This document shows positions 17,957-30,640 of a stretch of 64,000 nt of DNA, in pieces (within the stretch, counting starts at the first letter, position 1; each line of letters opens with the position of its first letter). The position numbers and the translations under genes are program-made. The notes below the pieces were generated by a model. It searched no databases, had not been told where the DNA came from, and was given only the letters and a program-made list of their open reading frames with translations. Origin of the DNA: Truepera radiovictrix DSM 17093 (GTDB lineage: Bacteria; Deinococcota; Deinococci; Deinococcales; Trueperaceae); NCBI RefSeq assembly GCF_000092425.1, contig NC_014221.1, positions 1,431,001 to 1,495,000 on the forward strand. Direction: 5' to 3'.

Positions 17957-21550
<3,594 letters not shown>

Positions 21551-21576
21551 GCTGCTAGCGGCGCGAGAAGTTTTGC

Positions 21577-21643
21577 AAACGTCACGCCCCGTTCACGCGC
21601 TTCGTGCTATCGTGCGCTATCTAGCGTGAGGCGCGTGACGTTT
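21577..21643. repeat. Nested inverted repeat after pheT
   Basis: An 11-bp perfect inverted repeat (21577-21587 with 21633-21643) encloses a second 6-bp one (21593-21598 with 21624-21629). There is no T-tract. It may close transcription of pheST or be part of the glmS leader or its control region. Confidence 0.65.
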
Positions 21644-21698
21644 GGACGCCTTCGCCACGCCGGAAGGGAGGCAGCACGAGGACAATGCGGCTCGAGGA

Positions 21699-21870
21699 AG
21701 CGCAAGCCCTGACCGGTAGCCGAGCGTGCGGCGACGCTCTAGCTGCGAGCGCCGGTTAGGTGACGAGGTGGAGGGCCCTACGGGCGGCCGTACGCCCCTA
21801 GGGATAGGCGAAAGCCGAAAACGCGAGCGGTGTCACGAGGCACCTCAAGTCTGCGGGCCCCTCCTGGTTA
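21699..21870 (+). ncRNA. Probable glmS ribozyme / structured glmS leader RNA
   Basis: The glmS ribozyme is a self-cleaving leader RNA triggered by glucosamine-6-phosphate. Here the 5' leader of glmS contains AAGCGCAAG...CCT (21698 onward), which resembles the cleavage site and core AGCGCCAG..CU, an ACCGG/CCGGT stem enclosing a 6-bp hairpin, then TGACGAGGTGG (21761-21771), close to the conserved TTGACGAGG, and a GGGCGG segment followed by further stems. If right, cleavage would fall between A21699 and G21700. The match is by eye, and the 3' limit is approximate. The location upstream of glmS is the strongest support. Confidence 0.6.
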
Positions 21871-22084
21871 GACCCCCACTCGAGACCTGTTGGGTCTTTG
21901 GGCTCACCCCCCAACTCTGAACGTCGACTGTGAGGCTGTGTCAACTCTGCAGCGCGCCGCAAGCCCATCACCCCAGGGTGTTCGGATGGCGGCTGCGTGC
22001 GGCGCGTTTCCACGGGCGCTTTTTGTTGGCACTTCACCCTTGTGACATGTAAACACGCTGTGTAGACACACTGTAGGAGACACC
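21871..22084 (+). other. Remaining glmS leader
   Basis: Non-coding stretch between the ribozyme-like core and the glmS ATG. It holds a GACC...GGTC hairpin near 21883-21897 and, just before the gene, TTGTGA-17-TAGACA followed by TGTGT/ACACA symmetry, which could be a second promoter or operator. No credible ORF. Confidence 0.45.
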
Positions 22085-23917
22085 ATGTGCGGCATTGTCG
22101 GTTACGTCGGTCATCGTCAGGCAGCAGAGGTCATCTTAGACGGGCTTAAACGGCTCGAGTACCGCGGTTACGACTCCGCGGGCCTCGTCATCGCCCCGCA
22201 GGAGCAGAGGGGCGCTCTCAGCGTGGTGAAAAAGTCGGGCAAACTCAAGGTGCTCTCCGAAGCCCTCAAGCAGGGCCCGCTCGTCGGCACGCTGGGGCTC
22301 GGCCACACCCGCTGGGCCACCCACGGCAAACCGAACGACGTCAACGCCCACCCGCACCTCTCGGAGGACGGGCGCTTGGCGGTGATCCATAACGGCATCA
22401 TCGAGAACTACCTGTCCCTGAAGGCGAAGCTTGTAGAGAGCGGCCACGTCTTCTCGTCGGAGACCGACACCGAGGTGATCGTCCACCTTATCGAGGAGCA
22501 CTACGCGCGGCTCGAAGGGGACCTCGTCGCGGCGGTCCGGAGCGCCCTCAAAGAGGTCTCAGGCGCCTACGCGCTCGTGGTCTCGCACGTCGACCACGAG
22601 CTCATCGTCGCCGCGCGCGCCACGAGCCCGATGGTGTTGGGTCTCGGTGAGGGGGAAAACTTCGTCGCCTCCGACGTCCCCGCGCTGTTGCCCTACACCC
22701 GCGAGGTCATTTTCCTACACGACGGTGACATGGCTCTGATCGCCAAAGACAGCCTCACCGTCACCGACTTTGACGGGCGGGTGTTGGCGCGCCCCGTCAC
22801 CACCATCGAGTGGGACGCCGAGGCAGCCGAAAAGGCCGGTTTCGAGCACTTTATGCTTAAGGAGATCTACGAGCAGCCGACGGTGTTGCAGCACACCCTG
22901 GGCGGCCGCTTCGCCGGCAACGGCACCGACGTGCAGCTAGAGCTCGGCCTCGACCCGCTCGCCGTGGACCGCGTGGTCATCTCCGCTTGCGGCACGGCGT
23001 TCTACTCGGGGCTCGTGGGGGAGTACCTCATCGAACGCCTCGCGCGCCTGCCGGTCGAGGTCGAGATCGCCTCGGAGTTTCGCTACCGCGAACCGGTCTT
23101 AGATGAGCGCACCCTCTGCGTGGTGGTCTCGCAGTCGGGGGAGACCATCGACACCCTCGAGGCGCTGCGCGAGGCCAAACGCCAGGGGGCGCGGACGCTC
23201 GCGGTGCTTAACGCCAAAGGCTCGTCGATTAGCCGCGAGGCCGACGACGTGCTCTACATCCACGCGGGGCCGGAGATCGGCGTGGCGAGCACAAAAGCCT
23301 ACACCGCGATGGTGGCGGCGTTCGAGCTTTTAGCGATCTTTTTGGGCCGCGCGCGGGGGGTGCTGAGCGGCGAGGCGGCGGCCGAACTGATCCGCGCGCT
23401 GCGCGCGCTGCCGGGGCTCGTCGAGGAGACCCTCGGGGCGCGCCCTGAGATCGCGGCGGTCGCCGAAGCCTTTAAGGACAAGCGCGACTACCTCTTTCTC
23501 GGTCGGGGGGCGAACTACCCGACGGCGCTAGAGGGGGCGCTCAAACTCAAAGAGATCTCCTACATCCACGCCGAAGCCTACGCGACCGGCGAGATGAAAC
23601 ACGGCCCCATCGCCCTCATCGACGCCGACATGCCCGTGGTGGCGGTGGCGACCGCCTCGGCTTTATACGACAAGACGATCTCCAACCTTCAGGAGGTGCG
23701 CGCGCGCGACGGCGTGGTGATCGCGCTCGCGAGCCGCGGCGACGAGGCGATTCGGGCGCACGCCGACCACGTCATCTACGTGCCTAGGACCTTGGAGCTG
23801 GTGTCGCCGATCGTCAATGTGGTGGCGCTGCAGCTGTTGGCCTACGAAACCGCCGCGCGTTTGGGGCGCGACGTCGACCAACCGCGCAACCTGGCCAAGA
23901 GCGTGACGGTGGAGTAG
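22085..23917 (+). CDS. glmS: Glutamine-fructose-6-phosphate aminotransferase GlmS
   Basis: Makes glucosamine-6-phosphate from fructose-6-phosphate and glutamine, the first step to UDP-GlcNAc for cell wall and lipids. 610 residues: N-terminal Ntn glutaminase domain starting MCGIVGYVGHR with the nucleophile Cys2 exposed after Met removal, HTRWATHG, then two SIS sugar-isomerase domains (ISACGTAFYSGLVGEYLIE, VVSQSGETIDTLEAL, LGRGANYPTALEGALKLKEISYIHAEAYATGEMKHGPIALID) and the conserved C-terminus KSVTVE. RBS GGAG. A long structured leader upstream suggests feedback control. Confidence 0.98.
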   Translation: MCGIVGYVGHRQAAEVILDGLKRLEYRGYDSAGLVIAPQEQRGALSVVKKSGKLKVLSEALKQGPLVGTLGLGHTRWATHGKPNDVNAHPHLSEDGRLAVIHNGIIENYLSLKAKLVESGHVFSSETDTEVIVHLIEEHYARLEGDLVAAVRSALKEVSGAYALVVSHVDHELIVAARATSPMVLGLGEGENFVASDVPALLPYTREVIFLHDGDMALIAKDSLTVTDFDGRVLARPVTTIEWDAEAAEKAGFEHFMLKEIYEQPTVLQHTLGGRFAGNGTDVQLELGLDPLAVDRVVISACGTAFYSGLVGEYLIERLARLPVEVEIASEFRYREPVLDERTLCVVVSQSGETIDTLEALREAKRQGARTLAVLNAKGSSISREADDVLYIHAGPEIGVASTKAYTAMVAAFELLAIFLGRARGVLSGEAAAELIRALRALPGLVEETLGARPEIAAVAEAFKDKRDYLFLGRGANYPTALEGALKLKEISYIHAEAYATGEMKHGPIALIDADMPVVAVATASALYDKTISNLQEVRARDGVVIALASRGDEAIRAHADHVIYVPRTLELVSPIVNVVALQLLAYETAARLGRDVDQPRNLAKSVTVE

Positions 23918-23995
23918 CGCCGTCACGCACCGCTAGCTTGCCGCGTCAGACGCTCGACGCGCGCCGCTTCGCCGCTGCACGCTATGATGGGGGCC

Positions 23996-25303
23996 ATGAG
24001 AGTGTTGCACGGTCTAGGGGAAGCCGCCCCCCTCTTCGCGGCGCGCCAGGGCCCTGACAGCGCAGCCCACGAGGAGGCCGTCCGGGCGATTTTGGCGCGC
24101 GTCCGCGCGGAGGGCGACGCCGCCCTGTTCGACCTCACCGAGCGCTTTGACGGCGTGCGTCTGGGCGCGCTGCAGGTTCCCGAGGCCGCCTTCGCAGCGG
24201 CCGAGCGGGAGGTCCCCGCAGCGCTGCAAGACGCCATGCGCCTGAGCGCCGCGCGCATCCGCGCTTTTTACGAACGGCAGCCGCAGGAGGGCTTTTTGTA
24301 CCCCGCCGAGGGGGGGCTCTTGGGGCAACTCGTCCGGCCCGTCACGCGGGTCGGGGTGTACGCCCCCGCTGCCCTCTTTAGCACCCTCCTCATGTGCGCC
24401 GTGCCCGCACAGGTCGCGGGCGTCCGCGAGATCGCCGTGGCGACCCCGCCGCGGGGTGACGGCCGCGTCGCGCCGGAGATCCTGGTGGCCGCGCGCCTCT
24501 TGGGCCTCACCGAGGTCTACGCGGTCGGGGGGGCGCAGGCGATCGGCGCGCTCGCCTACGGCACCGAGAGCGTCCCCCGCGTCGACAAGATCGTCGGGCC
24601 GGGCAACGCCTACGTCGTGCTCGCCAAACGGCTCGTCTTCGGCGAAGTCGGTATCGAGGCGCTCCCTGGGCCCACCGAGACGCTCGTCTTGGCCGACGAA
24701 AGCGCCGAGGCGCACCACGTCGCCGCCGACCTCTTGGCCCAGGCCGAACATGCGGGCGCGCAGCCGGTTTTCGTCACGACCAGCGAGGCGCTCCTAGAGG
24801 CCGTGCAGCTCGAGCTCACGCGCCAGCTCGTTACGCTCCCGACCCGCGAGGTCGCAGCGGCCTCCCTGGGGCGCGGCTACGCCGTCTTGGTCGGAACGCT
24901 CGAAGAGGGGGTCGAGGTCGCCAACCGCTACGCCCCCGAACACCTCTGCTTGCTCGTGCGCGACCCGTGGGCGGTGCTCCCCGCCGTCGAGCACGCGGGC
25001 GGCGTCTTCCTGGGCGCCTCGAGCATGGAGGCGTTGGGCGACTACGCGGCGGGGCCGAGCCACGTGATGCCCACGGGCGCTACGGCGCGCTTTTCAAGCG
25101 CGCTCAACGTCCGCGACTTTCAGAAGGTGATCCCCCTCGTCAACGTCAGCGCCGAGACGCTGGGGCGCATCGGCCCCGCTTCGGCGCAAATGGCCCGCGC
25201 CGAGGGGCTCGAGGCCCACGCCCGCGCCATCGAGGCGCGCCTTAAACGGGACGCGCCAGGCGACGCCCCGGCCACTGCGGCTGGAGCGGTGCTCCGTGAC
25301 TAG
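23996..25303 (+). CDS. hisD: Histidinol dehydrogenase HisD
   Basis: NAD-dependent enzyme of the last two steps of histidine synthesis. About 435 residues with signature elements PVTRVGVYAPA, AVGGAQAIGALAYGTE, KIVGPGNAYVVLAKR, GPTETLVLAD, YAPEHL and GPSHVMPTG (zinc and substrate sites). It stands apart from other his genes. Start: TATGAT (23983-23988) lies exactly 7 bases before the ATG at 23996 with no Shine-Dalgarno gap, so I prefer that leaderless start over the ATG at 23984. Confidence 0.96.
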   Translation: MRVLHGLGEAAPLFAARQGPDSAAHEEAVRAILARVRAEGDAALFDLTERFDGVRLGALQVPEAAFAAAEREVPAALQDAMRLSAARIRAFYERQPQEGFLYPAEGGLLGQLVRPVTRVGVYAPAALFSTLLMCAVPAQVAGVREIAVATPPRGDGRVAPEILVAARLLGLTEVYAVGGAQAIGALAYGTESVPRVDKIVGPGNAYVVLAKRLVFGEVGIEALPGPTETLVLADESAEAHHVAADLLAQAEHAGAQPVFVTTSEALLEAVQLELTRQLVTLPTREVAAASLGRGYAVLVGTLEEGVEVANRYAPEHLCLLVRDPWAVLPAVEHAGGVFLGASSMEALGDYAAGPSHVMPTGATARFSSALNVRDFQKVIPLVNVSAETLGRIGPASAQMARAEGLEAHARAIEARLKRDAPGDAPATAAGAVLRD

Positions 25304-25359
25304 GACGCCCGTGACTAGGGTGAGCGCGACCAGGGCGCCCCGCGAGGCTGGGGTGCGCC

Positions 25360-25890
25360 GTGGCTAAACGGTTCGTTTGGCTCCTCGCGCTCACCCTGCT
25401 CGGCGGGGGCGTCGCCGGTGAGCCGACCCCCGGCTGCCCCGCCGACACGCTGCTGGTCATGGGCGCCGCCCAGTACGACGGCGTCCCCTCGCCCGCCTTC
25501 GCGCGGCGCCTCGACCGGGCGTTCGAGCTCTACGAGGCGGGCTGCGCCGAGAAGATCCTGGTCACGGGCGGCAAGCGCCCCGGCGACCGCTTTACCGAGG
25601 GGGAGGCGGGGGTGCGCTACTTAGCGGCGCGCGGGGTGCCCGAGACGGCCCTCTTAAAGGAGACGAAGAGCCGCTCGAGCCTGCAAAACCTCCGCTACAG
25701 CCTGCCGCTGGTTCGGGGTGAACGCGTGCTCATCGTCACCGACGACCTGCACACCTACCGCACGGGCTTTTTGGCGCAAGAGCTCGGCCTCGACGCAACC
25801 GTCACCGGCGTCCCCACCAAGGGGCCGCGTCTGCCCTACTTGCTGCGCGAAGCGGCGAGCGTGACGGCTTACCTCTTGGGGCGCCGGTAG
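25360..25890 (+). CDS. YdcF-like (DUF218) envelope protein
   Basis: A 176-residue protein of the DUF218/YdcF-SanA family, which has a Rossmann-like fold and is often linked to cell-wall or envelope metabolism. It has an N-terminal signal peptide or anchor (KRFVWLLALTLLGGGVAG), then LLVMGAAQYDGVPSPAFARRLDRAFELYEAG, ILVTGGKRPGD, SRSSLQNLRYS and VTDDLHTYR, all family motifs. GTG start. Substrate unknown. Its stop overlaps the start of the following esterase. Confidence 0.85.
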   Translation: MAKRFVWLLALTLLGGGVAGEPTPGCPADTLLVMGAAQYDGVPSPAFARRLDRAFELYEAGCAEKILVTGGKRPGDRFTEGEAGVRYLAARGVPETALLKETKSRSSLQNLRYSLPLVRGERVLIVTDDLHTYRTGFLAQELGLDATVTGVPTKGPRLPYLLREAASVTAYLLGRR

Positions 25891-26588
25891 TGGCGGCCGA
25901 ACCGCCGGGGACGCTGCTACAGGGGCGCTTCCAACAACCCTTAAGCTACCGCTTCGACCTCTGGCGTCCGGCGGGGCCGCTGCGGGGGCCGCTGCTCGTC
26001 TGCCTGCACGGCTACGGGCAGAGCAAGCGGGCGTCGCTTGCGTTCGGTCAGCGCGTCCGTCACGGCGGCCCGGTCGCCGCGCTCCAGGCGCCGCACCCCC
26101 ATCACCGCCGCACCGAGGCGGGGTTACGCGTCGGTTTCAGCTGGGTCGGCGCCGCTGAAGCGGGCCTTTACGAACCGGACGAAGACCTCGCCAACCACCA
26201 CCGCTTCGTGCAGCACGTCATCGCCCGCGCTCACGCGGAGGGGCTAGCGGCGGCGCCGAGGGCGTTTCTGTTCGGTTTCTCGCAGTCCGTGAGCCTCAAC
26301 TACCGCTTCGCTGCCGCTCACCCCGAGCTGCTTTTGGGCGTCATCGCCGTCGCGGGGGCGACCCCGTCGGCGTGGGAGCGCGCCGCACCCCGCTTGGGGG
26401 TACCCGTGCTCCACATCGCCCCGACCGATGACGAGGCGTACCCGCGCGCACGCGCGCAGCGCTTTCGGGAGCGCCTGGCGGCGGCCACGGACGACCTCAC
26501 CTGGCTCGAGCCGCCCGGGGGGCACCGCGTGCCGAGCGCGTGCTACCCGGTGATGCGGCGCTGGCTTTTGGAGAGAGCCCGTCCTTAG
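25890..26588 (+). CDS. Alpha/beta-hydrolase (phospholipase/carboxylesterase type)
   Basis: Serine hydrolase of 232 residues. The nucleophile elbow GFSQS is at about 127-131, an Asp-rich loop (APTDDEAYP) gives the acid, and GGHRVP gives the catalytic His. The oxyanion loop is LVCLHGYGQS. It resembles the YpfH/carboxylesterase family. Substrate not predictable. GTG start overlapping the DUF218 stop (TAGTG), so the two genes are coupled. Confidence 0.82.
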   Translation: MAAEPPGTLLQGRFQQPLSYRFDLWRPAGPLRGPLLVCLHGYGQSKRASLAFGQRVRHGGPVAALQAPHPHHRRTEAGLRVGFSWVGAAEAGLYEPDEDLANHHRFVQHVIARAHAEGLAAAPRAFLFGFSQSVSLNYRFAAAHPELLLGVIAVAGATPSAWERAAPRLGVPVLHIAPTDDEAYPRARAQRFRERLAAATDDLTWLEPPGGHRVPSACYPVMRRWLLERARP

Positions 26589-26597
26589 GGGAGCCCC

Positions 26598-27431
26598 TTA
26601 GAGCACCCCTTGCGTTTGCAGAAGAAAAAGGATCCCGAGCGCCAGGAGCGCGTAGAGCAGCCAGCGCACCCCCTGCCGCGCCCCGCGCCCCCCGAAGCCC
26701 TGGAGCGCGCTCCGCGCCTCCTCGCGGTCGCGCTGGCGCCCCACGCGCTGAGCGCGGCGGATGGCCTTGACGCTCCGGTCGATCTGCCCCTTGCGCCGGT
26801 AGGCGACCCCTAGGTTGTGGTGCGCGTTGGCGAAGCTGTCGTTGAGCTTCAGTGCCCCCTCGTAAAGGGCGATCGCCTCGTCGACGCGCCCCTCCTCGAG
26901 GGCGACGTTGCCGAGGTTCGTCTGCGCGCGGTAGTGTTTGGCGTCGCTCGTTAGGGCGCGGGTAAAGGCGTCTTTGGCGGCTTGTGGGTCGCCCAGAAAG
27001 ATGTGGGCGGTGCCGCGCTGCGTCTCGGCTTCGGCGTGCAGCAAGGGTTCGGTGATCCCCGCCAGCAGCGCTAGAGCCGCCTCGGGCTCGCCGCGCTCGA
27101 GGTGCTTGCCGCTCACGCCGAGCTGCGCGACCTGCGCTTGCAACGTGGCCGGATCCGAGGGCATCGCTGCGCGCACGGCTTCGGGGAGTTTAAGCGCGGC
27201 CACGCGCCGGTGAGCACGGTCCCACGCCTTGGCCCGCAGGAAGGCGCGCACCTCCTCGAGCTCGCCGAGAGCGTCCACGACCTCGGGGTCGGCGCTTGGC
27301 TCCTGCAAAAGGCTGCGGAGCGCCGCGCTGAGCTGGCCCGCACGGAGCGCTTCGGCCCAAGGCGGCAGCGTCGTGGCGCCGCCTTCCCGGACGGTCTGCG
27401 CCGGTGCGACCTTGAGGGTTCCCGTCTTCAT
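26598..27431 (-). CDS. TPR-repeat protein with C-terminal membrane anchor
   Basis: About 277 residues with at least three tetratricopeptide repeats in the middle and C-terminal half (AETQRGTAHIFLGDPQAAKDAF, YRAQTNLGNVALEEGRVDEAI, ANAHHNLGVAYRRKGQ), a basic stretch, then a single C-terminal transmembrane helix (WLLYALLALGILFLLQ). Likely a tail-anchored adaptor in the cytoplasm. The frame extends to 27512, but TATACT (27439-27444 on the minus strand) is exactly 7 bases before the ATG at 27431, a leaderless signature, so I take that start. Confidence 0.8.
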   Translation of the reverse strand: MKTGTLKVAPAQTVREGGATTLPPWAEALRAGQLSAALRSLLQEPSADPEVVDALGELEEVRAFLRAKAWDRAHRRVAALKLPEAVRAAMPSDPATLQAQVAQLGVSGKHLERGEPEAALALLAGITEPLLHAEAETQRGTAHIFLGDPQAAKDAFTRALTSDAKHYRAQTNLGNVALEEGRVDEAIALYEGALKLNDSFANAHHNLGVAYRRKGQIDRSVKAIRRAQRVGRQRDREEARSALQGFGGRGARQGVRWLLYALLALGILFLLQTQGVL

Positions 27432-27534
27432 CCCGTGCAGTATAGCGCGGCCCTTTATGTGCCCGATGATGGCCCACGCGCCCTTGGTTACGCCGCGCCC
27501 CGAATCTCTCACCCGCGCGCCGTATACTCAGACT

Positions 27535-27570
27535 ATGCCGAAGTTTGAGCGCAGGGTGGTGACGGGGTGA
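27535..27570 (+). CDS. Mini-ORF coupled to ctpA
   Basis: An 11-residue frame (MPKFERRVVTG) begins 6 bases after a TATACT box (27523-27528) and its TGA overlaps the GTG start of ctpA (GTGA at 27567-27570). The layout suggests a leaderless uORF whose translation feeds the ctpA start. Confidence 0.4.
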   Translation: MPKFERRVVTG

Positions 27571-28910
27571 GGCGGCGAGGCGCGATCTTTCTCCTTGCGT
27601 TTCTCCTGTCCGTGGTGGTTAACGCGCAGTTTTTGCGCGACTTTTCAGGTCTGTCCGAGGAGGTCTTCAGCTCCCCGACGGGGCGCGCGTTTTTGCAGGC
27701 GTACGGCGCGCTGAAAGCGGGTTACCTCAACGAGACGGACGACGAGGTGCTCCTGCAAGGGGCGATCGAGGGGATGCTCGGGGCGCTCGAGGATCCCTAC
27801 ACCTCCTACGCGACGCCGGAGCAGGCGGCCCAAGACGCCGAGAACCGGAGCGGGTCGTTCGAGGGCATCGGCGCCGTTTTGCAACCCCGTAACCGCGCGA
27901 CCGACACCGTCGTCGAGGTGATCAACGTCTATAGCGGCTCCCCGGCCGAAGAGGCGGGGGTCCAGGTCGGCGACATCTTCGTCGAGGTCGACGGGGTCGA
28001 CGTGCAGGAGGCGACCACGCAGGAGATCGTGCGCATGGTGCGCGGCCCTGCGGGGAGCGAGGTGCGGCTCGGCTTCCGGCGGCCCGGCGTCGAGGGGGTC
28101 GTTTACATCACCGTGACGCGCGGTTCGATCGCGATCGTCGACGTCGAGTCGACCGTGCTCGAGGGTGGGGTCGGCTACCTCAGCATCTCGTCGTTCGCCA
28201 ACGAGCGCGTCCACGACCAGCTCACCGAGCAGCTGGAAAACCTTAAAGCGCGCGGCATCACCTCGCTGATCCTCGACCTGCGCAACAACGGCGGCGGGCT
28301 GCTCGACCAGGGCGTGCGGGTCGCCGACGAGTTCTTGTCCGAAGGCGACATCGTCTTCCAGCGCGCCCGGGGGGTGACGCAGCGCCTCGCGACCGCCGAC
28401 CCCGCTTGGTTCGACCTGCCGATGGTGGTGCTCGTCAACCGCAACTCGGCCTCGGCCTCGGAGATCGTCGCGGGGGCGCTGCAAGACAACGGGCGCGCCA
28501 CGGTGATCGGCGAGGAGACCTTCGGCAAAGGCGTCGGGCAGAGCGTCGTCTCGCTGAGTAACGGCGGACAGCTCGTGTATCTCTCGTTCGAGTGGTTGAC
28601 GCCGTCGCGCCGTTCGATCAACGAACAGGGGATCACACCCGACGTGCTGATCGAAGACGCGCTCCTCAGCGACGTGCTGACGCTACAGGGGCAGGGGGCG
28701 CGCCCGGGGCAGACGATCGAGATCGTCGTCGACGGCGAAGTCGTCGGCACCGCCGAGATCGACGACGAGGGCAACTTCACCTTCTTCCAGCCCCTGAATA
28801 ACCGCCCCGACAGCGCCGTGCAGGGCGAAGCGCTCGTCGACCTCGAGGCCGACACCATCTTGCGGCGGGCGCACCACGAGCTGCTCAGCTTGCAGGCGCA
28901 GGCGCGCTAG
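27567..28910 (+). CDS. ctpA: S41 family carboxy-terminal processing protease
   Basis: Periplasmic or membrane-tethered serine protease of the Ctp/Tsp family. 447 residues: an N-terminal signal anchor (about 5-20), a PDZ domain (about 100-185, AEEAGVQVGDIFVEVDGVDV), the S41 core with LDLRNNGGG (237-244), NSASASEIVAGAL (293-305) carrying the catalytic Ser, and FGKGVGQ with the catalytic Lys near 321, and a C-terminal beta domain. Start is GTG at 27567. It overlaps a short upstream ORF, and there is no Shine-Dalgarno sequence of its own. Confidence 0.94.
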   Translation: MRRRGAIFLLAFLLSVVVNAQFLRDFSGLSEEVFSSPTGRAFLQAYGALKAGYLNETDDEVLLQGAIEGMLGALEDPYTSYATPEQAAQDAENRSGSFEGIGAVLQPRNRATDTVVEVINVYSGSPAEEAGVQVGDIFVEVDGVDVQEATTQEIVRMVRGPAGSEVRLGFRRPGVEGVVYITVTRGSIAIVDVESTVLEGGVGYLSISSFANERVHDQLTEQLENLKARGITSLILDLRNNGGGLLDQGVRVADEFLSEGDIVFQRARGVTQRLATADPAWFDLPMVVLVNRNSASASEIVAGALQDNGRATVIGEETFGKGVGQSVVSLSNGGQLVYLSFEWLTPSRRSINEQGITPDVLIEDALLSDVLTLQGQGARPGQTIEIVVDGEVVGTAEIDDEGNFTFFQPLNNRPDSAVQGEALVDLEADTILRRAHHELLSLQAQAR

Positions 28911-28930
28911 CGGGCAAAACGAGCAAAAGA

Positions 28931-28956
28931 AAGAGGCGGGGTCACTCCCGCCTCTT
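28931..28956. terminator. Bidirectional terminator, ctpA / pckA
   Basis: A perfect 10-bp stem (28931-28940 with 28947-28956), loop GTCACT, sits between the converging ctpA and pckA stops. T-rich runs lie on both sides (TTCTTTTGC on the minus side). Confidence 0.8.
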
Positions 28957-28999
28957 GGCTTGTTTGGCCGCGCGGAGCGTGCGCGCCGCTGGGCCGCCT

Positions 29000-30586
29000 T
29001 TAGAGGTTGGGTCCAGCGGCGCGCACAGCTTCGGGGACGCTGCTGGCGAACTGGGCGAAGTTGTCGCCGAACATGCGGGCGAGTTTGGCGGCTTGCCGGT
29101 CGTACGCCTCGGCGTCAGCCCAGGTGCTCTTGGGGTCGAGCACGTCCGCGGGGACGCCGGGGCACGCGGTCGGCATGGCGACGTTGAACACGGGGTGCTG
29201 GCGCGTCGGAACCCCCTTAAGCGCGCCCGAGAGCGCCGCTTGCACCATCGCGCGGGTGTAGGCGAGCTTCATACGCGCGCCCGTTCCGTAGGGGCCGCCG
29301 CTCCAACCGGTGTTGACGAGCCACACGTTCGCGCCGTGTTGGCGGAGCTTGTCGCCGAGCATCTGGGCGTAGACGCCCGGGTGGCGCGGCATAAAGGGGG
29401 CGCCGAAGCAGGTGCTAAAGGTCGCTTTGGGTTCGGTGACGCCGCGTTCGGTGCCCGCGACCTTGGCGGTGTAGCCGCTCAGAAAGTGGTACATCGCCCC
29501 CTCGACGCTGAGCTTGGCGATCGGGGGGAGCACGCCGAAGGCGTCGGCGGTCAAAAACACGACGTCGGTGGGGTGCCCCGCCGTGCCCTCGAGGCTCGCG
29601 TTGGGGATAAAGTGAATCGGGTACGAAGCGCGCGTGTTCTCCGTTTTGCGCGCGTCGCCGAAGTCGACCGCGCGCGTGTGGGGGTCGACGACGACGTTTT
29701 CGAGAATCGTCCCGAAACGCTTGGTGGTGGCGAAAATCTCCGGTTCGGCCTCGGGGCTGAGGTTGATGACCTTGGCGTAGCAGCCCCCTTCGAAGTTGAA
29801 GATACCGCGCCCCGACCACCCGTGTTCGTCGTCGCCGATCAGCGTGCGGTGCGGGTCGGCCGAGAGGGTCGTCTTGCCGGTGCCCGACAGGCCGAAAAAG
29901 AGGGCCGCTTTGCCCTCTGCCCCGACGTTGGCCGAGCAGTGCATGGGCATGACGTCGCGGTCGGGGAGGAGAAAATTCAGCACCGAAAAGATGGACTTTT
30001 TGATCTCGCCGGCGTACTCGGTCGCGCCCACGAGGACGAGCCGCTCGCTAAACGAGACCGCGATGACCGTTTCGCTCCGGCAGCCGTGCCGTTCGGGGTC
30101 GGCGCGAAAGCTCGGGAGGTTGATGACGGTAAAGTCGGGGTCGCGCGCCTCGCGGGTCTCGGGGCGGACGAACATGTTGCGCGCGAACAGGCTGTGCCAC
30201 GCGTACTCGGTGATCACCCGGACGCTCAGGCGGTACGCCGGGTCGGTGCCGGCGTAGAGGTCCTGAACGAACGGGGTGGTGTGAGCGAGCGCCGCCAACA
30301 TGTCGCGTTTAAGCGCCGCGAAGTGCGCTTCAGACAGCGGTTGGTTGATCGCGCCCCACGCCACGGTGTTTTCCGTCAGCGCGTCTTTGACGATAAACTT
30401 GTCTTGGGGCGAGCGTCCGGTGAAGTGTCCGGTGTCGGCGCAGAGCGCGCCGTCGACACTCAGGAGGCCCTCGTGGCGCCTCAAAGACTCCTCGATAAGC
30501 GCGGCGCTCGGAAGATTGTGGTAAGGTGTGCGCAGAACGTCGGACAACCCGGACAGCTGAACGGCTGGGGTGGCGGTGTCGGCCAT
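29000..30586 (-). CDS. pckA: Phosphoenolpyruvate carboxykinase (ATP)
   Basis: Converts oxaloacetate to phosphoenolpyruvate with ATP, the first step of gluconeogenesis. 528 residues, the usual length of the ATP-dependent class. Motifs: [11 protein letters not shown], the kinase-1a P-loop [21 protein letters not shown] with metal-binding Asp residues, and [12 protein letters not shown] near the C-terminus. RBS GAGGGTGATCT before the ATG. A palindrome lies 55-75 bases upstream and may regulate it. Confidence 0.97.
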   Translation of the reverse strand: MADTATPAVQLSGLSDVLRTPYHNLPSAALIEESLRRHEGLLSVDGALCADTGHFTGRSPQDKFIVKDALTENTVAWGAINQPLSEAHFAALKRDMLAALAHTTPFVQDLYAGTDPAYRLSVRVITEYAWHSLFARNMFVRPETREARDPDFTVINLPSFRADPERHGCRSETVIAVSFSERLVLVGATEYAGEIKKSIFSVLNFLLPDRDVMPMHCSANVGAEGKAALFFGLSGTGKTTLSADPHRTLIGDDEHGWSGRGIFNFEGGCYAKVINLSPEAEPEIFATTKRFGTILENVVVDPHTRAVDFGDARKTENTRASYPIHFIPNASLEGTAGHPTDVVFLTADAFGVLPPIAKLSVEGAMYHFLSGYTAKVAGTERGVTEPKATFSTCFGAPFMPRHPGVYAQMLGDKLRQHGANVWLVNTGWSGGPYGTGARMKLAYTRAMVQAALSGALKGVPTRQHPVFNVAMPTACPGVPADVLDPKSTWADAEAYDRQAAKLARMFGDNFAQFASSVPEAVRAAGPNL

Positions 30587-30640
30587 AGATCACCCTCTTT
30601 GCGAAGTCACTTCCCCCCGCGCAGCGCGCGGACAGATGAG

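Noticed and set aside
21656-21680. CCGGAAGG...GGCAGC resembling the SRP RNA loop
   Set aside because: The matching 5' arm of the conserved SRP hairpin (GGTCAGG) is not present, and the spacing is wrong.
21726-21920. Short frame inside the glmS leader
   Set aside because: It lies within the structured leader and has no RBS. Hairpin-forming sequence explains the openness.
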